NCBI GenBank assembly: GCA_013141505.1
Contig: JABFQX010000002.1
Coordinates: forward strand, 1 to 64,000
Direction: 5' to 3'
DNA: 64,000 nucleotides
Source: Methyloglobulus sp.
GTDB lineage: Bacteria > Pseudomonadota > Gammaproteobacteria > Methylococcales > Methylomonadaceae
Shown: positions 54,169 to 64,000 of the stretch, in pieces
Layout of the letters: each line of letters begins with the position of its first letter
Position numbering within the stretch: the stretch's first letter is position 1
Position numbers and translations under genes: made by a program
Notes under the pieces: generated by a model
What the model saw: only the letters and a program-made list of their open reading frames with translations
Told to the model about the DNA's origin: nothing
The model's database searches: none

Positions 54169-54192
54169 TTCGACAGGCTCAGGACGAACGGC
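54169..54192. repeat. Copy of dispersed TTCGACAGGCTCAGGACGAAC repeat
   Basis: TTCGACAGGCTCAGGACGAACGGC; related copy at 17216-17239. Confidence 0.6.
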
Positions 54193-54351
54193 GAGTAGCT
54201 GATTCCGTTCGTGTACGGTAGGAAAGATATGAAACAATAGGCCAATCAGGGGAGTACGTTACCCAATACCGGGAATTATTCGCCCATGCTGCTACAATTC
54301 ATCATAGCTCGGCATGTGTGGGGCGCGGAATCAAATTATTTTGGGGGAGAT

Positions 54352-55260
54352 ATGGCTACATTTTTTATAACATTGCTGGTTTTTGCCATTGTGTTGGTGA
54401 TGTTGAGCGTGAAATCAGTTACGCAAGGCATGGAATTTACCGTCGAGCGTTTTGGACGGTACACTAAGACCTTAACGCCGGGTTTGAATATCATCATGCC
54501 CGTCATTGACCGCATCGGCGCAAAAATGATCATGATGGAACAAGTCATGAATGTACCGTCCCAGGAAATTATCACTAAAGATAATGCGATGGTCACGGTT
54601 GATGGCGTGGTGTTCTATCAGGTAATGGACACGCCCAAAGCCGCCTACGAGGTCAGGAATCTTGATGCCGCCATTCTGAACTTAACCATGACCAATATCC
54701 GCACGGTCATGGGTTCGATGGACTTGGACGAACTGCTGTCCAAGCGCGATGAGATCAATGCCCGCTTATTGTCTGTGGTAGATGAAGCGACTGGGCCTTG
54801 GGGCATTAAAATCACCCGGATTGAAATCAAGGACATATCGCCACCCAAAGATTTGGTGGAAGCAATGGGACGGCAAATGAAAGCCGAACGCTTGAAACGT
54901 GCATCCATTCTGGAAGCCGAAGGCTTACGGCAATCGGAAATTTTACGTGCCGAAGGCGCACAACAAGCGACTATTCTGGAAGCCGAAGGCCGCAAAGAAG
55001 CCGCCTTCCGTGATGCCGATGCCCGCGAACGGTCAGCCCAGGCGGAAGCCAGGGCAACCATGATGGTATCTGAGGCTATAGCCAAAGGCGATATTCAGGC
55101 GATCAACTATTTTGTCGCGCAAAAATATATCGAGTCCCTAAAAGAAGTTGCCTCGGCGCAGAATAGCAAACTCATTTTCATGCCCCTGGAGGCCAGTAAC
55201 ATCATCGGTGCATTGGGCGGCATTGCCGAATTGGCAAAAGACGTAATGGCTAAAAAATAA
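54352..55260 (+). CDS. SPFH/band 7 protein (QmcA-like)
   Basis: [33 protein letters not shown]; start set at ATG 54352. Confidence 0.92.
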   Translation: MATFFITLLVFAIVLVMLSVKSVTQGMEFTVERFGRYTKTLTPGLNIIMPVIDRIGAKMIMMEQVMNVPSQEIITKDNAMVTVDGVVFYQVMDTPKAAYEVRNLDAAILNLTMTNIRTVMGSMDLDELLSKRDEINARLLSVVDEATGPWGIKITRIEIKDISPPKDLVEAMGRQMKAERLKRASILEAEGLRQSEILRAEGAQQATILEAEGRKEAAFRDADARERSAQAEARATMMVSEAIAKGDIQAINYFVAQKYIESLKEVASAQNSKLIFMPLEASNIIGALGGIAELAKDVMAKK

Positions 55261-55261
55261 G

Positions 55262-55705
55262 GTGGCTGACATGAGCTTTCTATTCTGGTATTGGTGGTTG
55301 TTGGCTTTCCTGTTTTTAATTTTGGAAATGCTGACCCCCGGCTTTTTCTTCATGTGGTTAGCGGTATCGGGATTAATCACCGGCCTGCTAGTCTGGTTAT
55401 TTCCCGTAATGACACTCAATGTACAGATACTGATTTTCTCCGTATTCTCCGTACTTGCGGTGACTGCATGGCGGCTGTATGGCAAAAGATACCCCACCAA
55501 AACTGACCAACCCTTGCTCAACAAACGCGGCACACAATATATAGGGCAGGTATTTCCTTTGTATGCACCGATAGAGAACGGTCAAGGCAAGATAAAAGTG
55601 GACGATTCCATCTGGAAAGTCCACGGCGAAAACTGCGATATTCACAGTAAAGTTAAAGTAATCGCCATCCGTGGGATGATTTTGGAAGTGGAAAAAGTTG
55701 AATAA
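55262..55705 (+). CDS. NfeD family protein
   Basis: WYWWLLAFLFLILEMLTPGFFFMWLAVSGLITGLL; adjacent to SPFH gene. Confidence 0.9.
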   Translation: MADMSFLFWYWWLLAFLFLILEMLTPGFFFMWLAVSGLITGLLVWLFPVMTLNVQILIFSVFSVLAVTAWRLYGKRYPTKTDQPLLNKRGTQYIGQVFPLYAPIENGQGKIKVDDSIWKVHGENCDIHSKVKVIAIRGMILEVEKVE

Positions 55706-55791
55706 AAAGTTCTAGAGGCGTATCAGATCCTGAGATATGTGCCAACAATCAGCTATATTGCGGCGACTCGAAGAAACTTTATATTTAGAAA

Positions 55792-56412
55792 TTGCCGCTT
55801 TATTTAAAAATGCCTAACAAACCTTATTCCCAAGCCTGTGAAAACAATAAAGCGCCTATTTTGGCGGTTATCCGGAAAGTATTCGACCAGCCCATTACCG
55901 TTTGGGAAATCGGCAGCGGCACAGGGCAGCATGCGTGTTATTTTGCCAGAGAGCTTCCGCATCTTATCTGGCAACCAACTGACTTAGCCGAAAATTTGCC
56001 AGGAATAAACGCATGGCTGGATGAGGCGAATCTACCTAACATTAACCAGCCGTTATCTTTTGATGTCACCGATTCCGTGTGGCCTTGTGATGGGATGGAT
56101 GCGGTATTTACGGCCAACACATTGCACATTATGGGTTGGCAACAGGTTGAAATATTATTTGAGCGTTTTCAAACTACCCTAAATCCGTTAGCACTGATTT
56201 GTATGTACGGGCCATTCAATTACAACGACAATTACACCAGCGACAGTAACGCCCGTTTTGATGAATGGCTTAAAGGCCGTGATCCTTTAAGCGGCATCAG
56301 GGATTTTGAAGCGGTGATGACTTTGGCTGAAAGTGCAGGACTTAAGTTATTAATGGATAATGCTATGCCTGCCAATAACCGGCTGTTGGTTTTGAAAAAA
56401 TCAATCACTTAA
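55792..56412 (+). CDS. DUF938 class I SAM methyltransferase
   Basis: KPYSQACENNKAPILAVI...VWEIGSGTGQHACYFA; YGPFNYNDNYTSDSNARFDEWLKGRDP. Confidence 0.9.
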   Translation: MPLYLKMPNKPYSQACENNKAPILAVIRKVFDQPITVWEIGSGTGQHACYFARELPHLIWQPTDLAENLPGINAWLDEANLPNINQPLSFDVTDSVWPCDGMDAVFTANTLHIMGWQQVEILFERFQTTLNPLALICMYGPFNYNDNYTSDSNARFDEWLKGRDPLSGIRDFEAVMTLAESAGLKLLMDNAMPANNRLLVLKKSIT

Positions 56413-56562
56413 GTTTTACAGCACACTTTTTTCATTGACCCTAAAGCCACTACTGAATACAAATTTTTACCCGTTGTCCGTCCTCAAGCCTAAAACGGAT
56501 ATGGTTTCCTCCATTTTCACGGTTAGCAATGCCAGAAAAAGTGTTCGATGTAATTAATAATT

Positions 56563-57087
56563 ATGAATAAACATGGATATAGTATGAACGATACCAATAA
56601 TTTAACCGAAAGGGCAAACACGCTACTTAAACTGCTTGGCTCACAGCAAACGCTGTTGTTGTCAACGGCATCCGTCAGTGGCGTACCTGAAGTGAGTTAT
56701 GCGCCGTTTGTTCGGGATCAGACGGGTTGCTTCTATGTGTTGATTAGCGAATTGGCGGCACATACTGGCAATTTGCTGACGAATCCGCAGGCCTCGGTTA
56801 TGTTTATTCGCCCCGAATCGGAATCGAGCAATCTTTTTGCCAGAGAACGGGCGGTCTTCCACTGTGCCGCCAAAGAAGTAAGCCGTGATGATGAGCGCTA
56901 TTCAATACTGTTGGCAGCAATGCAAAGTCAGTTTGGGGAAATCGTCGCTGTATTGGCTTCTTTAGCTGATTTTCATTTATTTGCGTTATCGCCAGAAAAT
57001 GGTCGTTATGTTGCCGGTTTTGGTCAAGCCTTTACGATCAATACCCAAGATGGCAGCTTGTCCCATCTGGTTAAGAAGCACGGGTAA
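56563..57087 (+). CDS. Pyridoxamine 5'-phosphate oxidase-like (HugZ-type) protein
   Basis: LLLSTASVSGVPEVSYAPFV...FYVLISELAAHTGNLLTNPQASVMFI. Confidence 0.85.
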   Translation: MNKHGYSMNDTNNLTERANTLLKLLGSQQTLLLSTASVSGVPEVSYAPFVRDQTGCFYVLISELAAHTGNLLTNPQASVMFIRPESESSNLFARERAVFHCAAKEVSRDDERYSILLAAMQSQFGEIVAVLASLADFHLFALSPENGRYVAGFGQAFTINTQDGSLSHLVKKHG

Positions 57088-57209
57088 GTTGAGTGACCTG
57101 TAGGTCAGCAGTGATCAGCAATCGTCGTGATGGCTTATCAAAATGGAACCTGATTTGATATTTACAACTCAGCCAGTAAAATAGAATCTGAGTTTTTGGA
57201 GTAGCTAAT

Positions 57210-57773
57210 ATGGCAAAGCTGTCATTACAGGAACAATTATTAAAATCCGGGTTGGTCGGTTCAGGACAGGCGAAAGCGGCAAAATCGGAAAAGCATAAGC
57301 AAATTAAACAGCAGCAGCACAATAAAGTGCAAGCTGTTGATGACCTCAAAGAGCAAGCAATCCAGGCACGGCAAAAACAGGCCGAAAAAGATCGGGAACT
57401 TAATCAGCAACGTAAACAGGAAGACGAGCGCAAGCAGCTTGCCGCACAGGTTAAGCAATTAATCGAGCAAAATCGGCTACCTAAAAACGATGCATCAACT
57501 GAGCAATCCGACAATTATCTTGCCTATCGCTTTACAGATCAGAACAAGGTTAAAGCCTTGTATCTTACAAAGGACGTGCGCGAACAATTGGTGAACGGCA
57601 GGTTGGCAATCGTCAAGTCAGATCGACATTATGAACTGGTGTCTACCGAAGTTGCTGAAAAGATAATAGCGCGTGATGCCTCTTTTGTTATCGTGCTAAA
57701 TGATCCTCATATTCAGGCTAACAAGGATGACCGTTATGCCGATTATCAAGTGCCAGATGACCTGATGTGGTAG
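57210..57773 (+). CDS. DUF2058 protein (YaiL-like)
   Basis: MAKLSLQEQLLKSGLVGSGQAKAAKSEKHKQ. Confidence 0.9.
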   Translation: MAKLSLQEQLLKSGLVGSGQAKAAKSEKHKQIKQQQHNKVQAVDDLKEQAIQARQKQAEKDRELNQQRKQEDERKQLAAQVKQLIEQNRLPKNDASTEQSDNYLAYRFTDQNKVKALYLTKDVREQLVNGRLAIVKSDRHYELVSTEVAEKIIARDASFVIVLNDPHIQANKDDRYADYQVPDDLMW

Positions 57774-57820
57774 CATCCTAGCCTATGCTATAAGGCTTCG
57801 GAACTTTGCAATCATAGCCA

Positions 57821-59059
57821 ATGAGCCAAGATAACAATCCCTCTAACCCCACACAAACAACAGTGAGCAATTCTCGGATTAATTGGCTTTGGGCTTTATT
57901 GCTGTCGGCAATTCTTGCGGGCACTGGCTATTTCATCTGGACACCAGGCAGCAATACAAAAGCACAATCGAGCCCTAAAGCTGAATACTTGGAAAGCCAA
58001 CCCATCGCGGTCGCCGCCGCTTTGACAACCCAGGGTGATCTGCCGATTTATCTGGAAGGTTTGGGCACGGTTACGCCCTTGCATACGGTTACGGTGCGCT
58101 CCCGTGTTGATGGTGAGTTGATCCGAGTAGTGTTCACCGAAGGTCAACTTGTCAAGCAAGGCGACTTGCTTGCTGAAATAGACCCCAGGCTTTATCAGGT
58201 GCAGATGCTGCAAGCACAAGGGCAATTACTGCATGACGAGGCCTTGCTGAAAAATGCCGAGCTTGATTTACTGCGCTACAAAAAACTGCTGACGAAAAAC
58301 GCCATCTCCGCCCAACAGACCGTCACTCAAGAAGCCTTAGTCAAGCAGTACCGAGGTACGGTTGAGGTTGACCGCGCCCAAGTCAAAAATGCCCAACTGC
58401 AATTGAGCTATACCCACATAACTGCGCCGGTAAGCGGTCGCATCGGTCTGCGATTAGTCGATCAAGGTAATATCGTCCATGTCTCAGATAACAATGGCTT
58501 GTTAGTGATTACCCAGATCCAACCCATAACCGTCGTGTTTACCTTGCCGGAAGATAATGTGCCGGAAGTCATGCAGCGTTGGGGAGCCGGTGCGGTGTTG
58601 CCGGTTGAAGCTTATGACCGATCTGGAAACCTCAAACTTGCCAGCGGAAAATTACTGGCGATAGACAACCAGATTGATTCTGCCACGGGTACTGTGAAGC
58701 TGAAAGCCCAGTTTGATAATGAAGATAAAGCCTTGTTTGCCAATCAATTTGTCAACATCAAAATGAAGCTGGATACCTTGCGTGCAGTGACATTAGTGCC
58801 TTCTTCCGCTATCCAGCATGGTGCAATCGGCAGTTTTGTCTATGTTGTCAATGATGACAAAACCGTAACAATACGCAAGGTTAAACAAGGCTCCGCTGGA
58901 GCCGAAACGGTGACTATCCTTGACGGCTTGGTTCCAGGTCAAAATGTGATAATTGATGGCGCTGACAAATTGCGTGAAGGTAGCCGCGTCAAAATCATCG
59001 AGCATGGACCACAGCAACCATCAGATAACCTGAAAATCAGCGAGCCTAGTCCACGCTGA
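57821..59059 (+). CDS. mdtA: RND efflux periplasmic adaptor (MdtA-like)
   Basis: [48 protein letters not shown]. Confidence 0.93.
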   Translation: MSQDNNPSNPTQTTVSNSRINWLWALLLSAILAGTGYFIWTPGSNTKAQSSPKAEYLESQPIAVAAALTTQGDLPIYLEGLGTVTPLHTVTVRSRVDGELIRVVFTEGQLVKQGDLLAEIDPRLYQVQMLQAQGQLLHDEALLKNAELDLLRYKKLLTKNAISAQQTVTQEALVKQYRGTVEVDRAQVKNAQLQLSYTHITAPVSGRIGLRLVDQGNIVHVSDNNGLLVITQIQPITVVFTLPEDNVPEVMQRWGAGAVLPVEAYDRSGNLKLASGKLLAIDNQIDSATGTVKLKAQFDNEDKALFANQFVNIKMKLDTLRAVTLVPSSAIQHGAIGSFVYVVNDDKTVTIRKVKQGSAGAETVTILDGLVPGQNVIIDGADKLREGSRVKIIEHGPQQPSDNLKISEPSPR

Positions 59060-59061
59060 AT

Positions 59062-62000
59062 ATGGCTTCCGGTCAAACGCCACCATCCGGGTTTAATCCA
59101 TCTCGACTGTCCATCCTACGCCCAGTGGCAACATCCTTACTGATGCTGGCGTTATTATTGGTTGGCATCATGGCGTATCGGCAATTGCCGATTTCGGCGT
59201 TGCCACAGGTTGATTACCCGACCATTCAAGTGGTTACACTTTACCCAGGTGCTAGCCCCGATGTGATGACATCAGTGATTACCGCCCCCCTTGAAAGGCA
59301 GTTCGGGCAAATGCCAGGGTTGCGGCAAATGTCATCGACCAGTTCCGGCGGTGCGTCGGTGATTACCTTGCAGTTCAATTTGCAGCTTGCCCTGGATGTT
59401 GCCGAACAAACGGTACAGGCCGCTATCAATGCCGCTGGTAATTTTTTGCCTACGGATCTACCAATGCCGCCTATCTACAACAAGGTCAATCCGGCTGACG
59501 CGCCCATACTCACGCTGGCGGTCAGTTCTCCCAGCCTGGCATTATCACAAGTGGAAGATTTGGTTGAGACGCGAATGGCACAAAAAATCTCCCAATTGCC
59601 CGGTGTTGGACTGGTCAGCATCAGCGGTGGCCAGCGTCCTGCGGTGCGTATTCAGGCCAATAACAAGGCTTTGGCTGCCTACGGAATGAGTCTTGAAGAC
59701 TTGCGGACAGCGATTGCCGCTGCCAATGTCAATCAGCCAAAAGGAGTCTTTGACGGTACTTTTCGTTCAGCCATCATCGACAACAATGACCAGTTACGCA
59801 GTGCGGCAGAATATCAAAATCTTATCGTAGCTTATCGTAACGGCGCTGCCGTAAAGCTGGCCGATGTAGCGACCGCTGTCGATGCCACAGAAAATGTCCG
59901 CTTGGCGGCGTGGGCGAATAACACGGCGGCAGTTATTGTCAACATCCAACGTCAACCAGGTGCTAATGTTATTGAAGTGGCTGACCGCATTAAAGGGTTG
60001 TTGCCGAAGATACAGGCTTCGCTACCGGGTGCTGTCGATGTTATGCCGCTGACTGACCGTACAATTACCATACGGGCTTCGGTTCATGATGTGCAATTTG
60101 AATTGATGTTGGCGGTGGCACTTGTGGTGATGGTGATTTTCGTGTTCCTGCGTAACATACCGGCCACGCTGATTCCTGGTATTGCCGTGCCGCTGTCATT
60201 GATCGGCACGTTTGCAGTGATGTATCTGGCTGGATTCAGCATCAATAACCTGACCTTAATGGCTTTGACCATAGCTACAGGTTTTGTGGTGGATGATGCT
60301 ATTGTTGTTATTGAGAATATTTCCCGCTACATCGAGCGTGGCGAAACGGCCTTACAAGCCGCATTAAAAGGCTCGCAACAAATCGGTTTTACTATTATCT
60401 CGCTGACTTTTTCGCTGGTGGCGGTATTGATTCCACTGTTGTTTATGGGTGATGTCGTAGGCCGCTTGTTCCGCGAATTTGCCATTACCTTGGCAGTGGC
60501 AATCCTGATTTCTGCGGTTATATCGTTAACACTTACGCCGATGATGTGCGCGAAAATGCTGCGACCATCGAACCTCAATGCCAAGCCTGATGATATAGGC
60601 TTTTTTAATCGTATTATTGCTGCCTATGGTCGCAGTTTAGAATGGGTGCTGTTACGACAACCACTCACATTGCTGGTAGGTGCTGTCACTCTGGTACTGA
60701 CGGTGGCACTGTATGTTGCTATCCCGAAAGGTTTTTTTCCGGTGCAGGATACCGGCTTGATTCAAGGGGTTTCGGAAGCGCCTGCAAGTATTTCTTTCTC
60801 GGCGATGGCCGAACGCCAAGCGGCGGCAAGCAAAATCATTCTGGCTGATCCCGCCGTTGCCAGCCTGTCATCATTTATCGGTGTCGATGGCACTAATCCG
60901 ACACTCAACAGTGGCCGTTTTCTGATCAACCTGAAACCTCATGACCAGCGTCATGATAGTGCAGACGCGATAATACAAAGACTGCACCAGCAACTGACAA
61001 AGCTGAACGGCATGGATGTTTACCTGCAACCGGTGCAAGATCTCACGCTGGAAAATCAAATCAGCCGAACCCGGTATCAATTTACCTTGCAGGCGGTTGA
61101 TTTAACCGAGCTTAGCGAGTGGTCGCAGCGCCTGGTTGAGCGGTTACGCAAAATGCCGCAACTTAATGAGGTCGCCAGTGACCTGCAAAATCAGGGCTTA
61201 CAGGCTTTTGTTAAGATCGACCGCAGTACCGCTAGCCGGATGGGCGTAACCACTGCCGCTATAGACAATATTTTGTATGATGCTTACGGGCAACGGCTGG
61301 TATCAACCCTATTTACCCAAGCCAACCAATATCGGGTGGTGTTGGAACTCAACCCGAATCCACAGGCCAGCCCGCAAGCTATCGGTGAACTACGTATACC
61401 CGCCAACTCAGGAGGTTTGGTACCTTTGTCAACGATAGCGGAGATTTCGGAACATTACACCCCGCTTGCGATTGGTCACCTGGATCAGTTTCCAGCAACA
61501 ACGGTGTCTTTCAATCTGGCTCCAGATACTGCCCTTGGTGATGCCATTCAGGCCATCGAAGCGGCCAAGCAGGACATCGCCTTGCCTTTGAGTATACATA
61601 CTGAATATCAAGGGTCTGCACTGGCCTTCAATGCTTCGTTGACCAATACGCTGTGGTTGATTTTGGCCGCTATCATTACCGTTTACATCGTGCTGGGCGT
61701 ACTGTACGAAAGCTATATTCACCCGTTGACCATCCTGTCAACTCTGCCTTCTGCGGGTGTTGGCGCGTTGCTGGCGCTGATACTGTCTGGCAATGACCTA
61801 GGGATTATCGCCATAATTGGCATTATTTTGTTGATTGGCATCGTCAAGAAGAACGCCATCATGATGATTGATTTTGCCCTGGATGCGGAACGCAAACAGG
61901 GACTGTCTCCTCGGGATGCGATTTATCAGGCGTGTTTGCTGCGTTTCAGGCCCATCCTGATGACCACGTTGTCTGCCATGCTCGGCGCTTTGCCGCTGAT

Positions 62001-62199
62001 GCTGGGAAGCGGTGTCGGTTCGGAACTGCGACATCCTTTGGGTATTACCATGGTAGGTGGACTGCTGTTCAGCCAGTTGCTGACCTTGTACACCACACCG
62101 GTTATTTATCTGACTCTTGATAGGCTGGCTCGACGTTTTCGTGGTGAAGATGCCGGCGAGGGCAACGGTGAAGGTAATGCCGATGTAATTCAGTCATGA
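59062..62199 (+). CDS. mdtB: RND multidrug efflux permease (MdtB-like)
   Basis: [52 protein letters not shown]. Confidence 0.94.
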   Translation: MASGQTPPSGFNPSRLSILRPVATSLLMLALLLVGIMAYRQLPISALPQVDYPTIQVVTLYPGASPDVMTSVITAPLERQFGQMPGLRQMSSTSSGGASVITLQFNLQLALDVAEQTVQAAINAAGNFLPTDLPMPPIYNKVNPADAPILTLAVSSPSLALSQVEDLVETRMAQKISQLPGVGLVSISGGQRPAVRIQANNKALAAYGMSLEDLRTAIAAANVNQPKGVFDGTFRSAIIDNNDQLRSAAEYQNLIVAYRNGAAVKLADVATAVDATENVRLAAWANNTAAVIVNIQRQPGANVIEVADRIKGLLPKIQASLPGAVDVMPLTDRTITIRASVHDVQFELMLAVALVVMVIFVFLRNIPATLIPGIAVPLSLIGTFAVMYLAGFSINNLTLMALTIATGFVVDDAIVVIENISRYIERGETALQAALKGSQQIGFTIISLTFSLVAVLIPLLFMGDVVGRLFREFAITLAVAILISAVISLTLTPMMCAKMLRPSNLNAKPDDIGFFNRIIAAYGRSLEWVLLRQPLTLLVGAVTLVLTVALYVAIPKGFFPVQDTGLIQGVSEAPASISFSAMAERQAAASKIILADPAVASLSSFIGVDGTNPTLNSGRFLINLKPHDQRHDSADAIIQRLHQQLTKLNGMDVYLQPVQDLTLENQISRTRYQFTLQAVDLTELSEWSQRLVERLRKMPQLNEVASDLQNQGLQAFVKIDRSTASRMGVTTAAIDNILYDAYGQRLVSTLFTQANQYRVVLELNPNPQASPQAIGELRIPANSGGLVPLSTIAEISEHYTPLAIGHLDQFPATTVSFNLAPDTALGDAIQAIEAAKQDIALPLSIHTEYQGSALAFNASLTNTLWLILAAIITVYIVLGVLYESYIHPLTILSTLPSAGVGALLALILSGNDLGIIAIIGIILLIGIVKKNAIMMIDFALDAERKQGLSPRDAIYQACLLRFRPILMTTLSAMLGALPLMLGSGVGSELRHPLGITMVGGLLFSQLLTLYTTPVIYLTLDRLARRFRGEDAGEGNGEGNADVIQS

Positions 62200-64000
62200 A
62201 TCCATCGGCATTTTTCATCTACCGCCCGGTAGCGACCACATTATTGACGATAGGTCTTGCGCTTGCCGGATTTGTGGCATTTCTGCAATTGCCGGTAGCA
62301 CCGTTACCTCAAGTCGATTTTCCAAGTATTTCGGTGTTGGCGGCCATGCCCGGTGCCAGTCCGGAAACCATGGCAGCTACTATTGCCACGCCGCTGGAAC
62401 GCTCACTAGGCCGGATCGCAGGCATTACCGAAATGACTTCGACCAGCTCTTTAGGGTCAACCCGAATCAATCTTCAATTTGAGCTAGACCGTGATATAGA
62501 TGGTGCTGCCCGTGATGTACAAGCTGCCATCAATGCCGCCAGCAGCCTGTTGCCAAGCAACTTGCCCAGCCGCCCCAGTTACCGCAAAGTCAATCCTGCC
62601 GAATCGCCGATCATGATTTTGGCATTGACATCTACCACTGTAAATCGTGGACAAATGTACGATGCCGCTTCAACCATCCTGGCTCAAAAAATCGCCCAGA
62701 TACCCGGTATAGGTCAGGTTGCGGTGGGAGGGAGTTCTCTGCCTGCGGTACGCGTAGAATTGAATCCCGGACCGTTGGCGAAATACGGCATCAGCCTTGA
62801 TGATGTTGCTAACGCTATCGCCACCGCGAATTCCAATCGTCCCAAGGGATCATTTGAAGCCAATGACAGGCACTGGCAAATTTACGCTAATGACCAAGCC
62901 AAACAGGCCGCCGATTACAACCCGCTGATTGTTGCGTATCGAAATAATGCGCCGATTCGCATAGCCGATCTGGGCGAGGCTATCGACTCGGTAGAAGATT
63001 TGCGTAATAGCGGCCTAAAAAATGGCCAGCCGTCGATCCTATTATTCGTCGGCAAACAACCCGGTGCAAATATTATCGAAACCGTGGAGCAAGTGAAATC
63101 TATGCTTCCCCAATTGCGGGCATTGCTGCCGGATGCCATAAACCTTTCAGTCGCCGTGGATAGGACGCTCACCATTCGCGCATCGGTCAGTGAAGCAGAG
63201 CGCAGTTTGCTGATTGCTATCGGCTTGGTGATTCTGGTCGTGCTGTTGTTTCTGCGTAAGTTGCGTACAGCACTGATTCCCATCATTGCTGTGCCGGTTT
63301 CGCTGATTGGTGCCTGTACGGTGATGTATCTGTGTAAATTCAGTTTGGACAATCTGTCGTTAATGGCGCTGACTATCGCTACCGGATTCGTAGTTGATGA
63401 TGCTATCGTCGTCCTCGAAAATATAAACCGACATATCGAAAAAGGTTTGCCACCCTTTGAGGCGGCGTTACTCGGTGCGCGGGAAGTCGGGTTTACCGTA
63501 TTGTCGATGAGTTTATCGTTGATTGCGGTGTTCATTCCCATCTTGTTAATGGGCGGCATCGTCGGTCGATTGTTTAGGGAATTTGCTGTGACCTTATCTG
63601 CCGCTGTTCTGGTGTCGCTGGTCGTCTCGTTGACAGTAACGCCGATGCTTTGTGCCCGATGGCTGACGGTTGAAAAACAACCCGGCAAGGGCTTGCCACG
63701 AGCAATAGAACGCGTGTTTATCAGCCTTCAAAACAGTTATGAACGCAGTTTACGCTGGGCCTTAAACCATGCGCCAGTGATGTTGGTTGTACTATTCGCC
63801 TGCGTTGCTTTGAATATTCACTTGTACAACATCGTACCTAAAGGTTTTTTTCCGACGCAGGATAATGGTCGATTGATGGGAAGCATTCAAGCAGATCAAA
63901 GCATTTCCTTTCAAGCCATGCAGAAAAAGCTTTATACCTTCGCTAATATATTACAGAACGATCCGGCAATTACCGATGTCATCGGCTTTGTCGGTGGCAA
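62196..64000 (+). CDS. mdtC: RND multidrug efflux permease (MdtC-like), truncated by window end; not in ORF track
   Basis: ATGA overlap with mdtB stop; [47 protein letters not shown]. Confidence 0.93.
   Translation, partial: MNPSAFFIYRPVATTLLTIGLALAGFVAFLQLPVAPLPQVDFPSISVLAAMPGASPETMAATIATPLERSLGRIAGITEMTSTSSLGSTRINLQFELDRDIDGAARDVQAAINAASSLLPSNLPSRPSYRKVNPAESPIMILALTSTTVNRGQMYDAASTILAQKIAQIPGIGQVAVGGSSLPAVRVELNPGPLAKYGISLDDVANAIATANSNRPKGSFEANDRHWQIYANDQAKQAADYNPLIVAYRNNAPIRIADLGEAIDSVEDLRNSGLKNGQPSILLFVGKQPGANIIETVEQVKSMLPQLRALLPDAINLSVAVDRTLTIRASVSEAERSLLIAIGLVILVVLLFLRKLRTALIPIIAVPVSLIGACTVMYLCKFSLDNLSLMALTIATGFVVDDAIVVLENINRHIEKGLPPFEAALLGAREVGFTVLSMSLSLIAVFIPILLMGGIVGRLFREFAVTLSAAVLVSLVVSLTVTPMLCARWLTVEKQPGKGLPRAIERVFISLQNSYERSLRWALNHAPVMLVVLFACVALNIHLYNIVPKGFFPTQDNGRLMGSIQADQSISFQAMQKKLYTFANILQNDPAITDVIGFVGG

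Noticed and set aside
62915-63688. 257-aa minus-strand ORF
   Set aside because: Antisense shadow of the MdtC-like RND permease, which reads through cleanly on the plus strand from 62196.

Overview
This 64 kb window is a gammaproteobacterial chromosome segment. Gene content and order (rpe-trpE-trpG, nudE/yrfG, hisBHAFIE-tatABC, moxR-bat) suggest a Methylococcales-like lineage, but that is an inference. Most of it is housekeeping: trpGE, rpe, a two-component system, hemW, a MoxR/Bat operon, rhlB-like helicase, trxA, rho, uppP, his and tat operons, typA, SPFH/NfeD, and an MdtABC-type RND efflux operon whose second permease runs off the right edge. Accessory parts are: (i) a PD-(D/E)XK-type nuclease gene between trpE and rpe; (ii) a 1220-aa single-chain restriction-modification protein between nudE and yrfG; (iii) a polysaccharide locus (about 28.3-41.5 kb) with a truncated epimerase, a decayed wecB, a complete IS982-type element with 8-bp target duplications and a divergent Wzy-like membrane protein; (iv) a repeat-rich island at about 51.8-54.2 kb with GTAGG...CCTAC hairpin repeats and a frameshifted HAF-like surface protein gene that has a 7-bp tandem repeat in its leader. 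The most interesting unannotated signals are a sigma54-type promoter followed about 110 nt later by a strong intrinsic terminator with no ORF between them (candidate sRNA, 27.6-27.7 kb), a self-contained 49-aa membrane microprotein unit whose terminator overlaps the capD/wbpM stop codon, an orphan plus-strand terminator with a 19-aa ORF between hisB and typA, and an inverted repeat over the IS982 transposase start that could block read-through expression. I found no CRISPR array, rRNA or tRNA. All calls come from reading the sequence and recalled family motifs; no database search was run.
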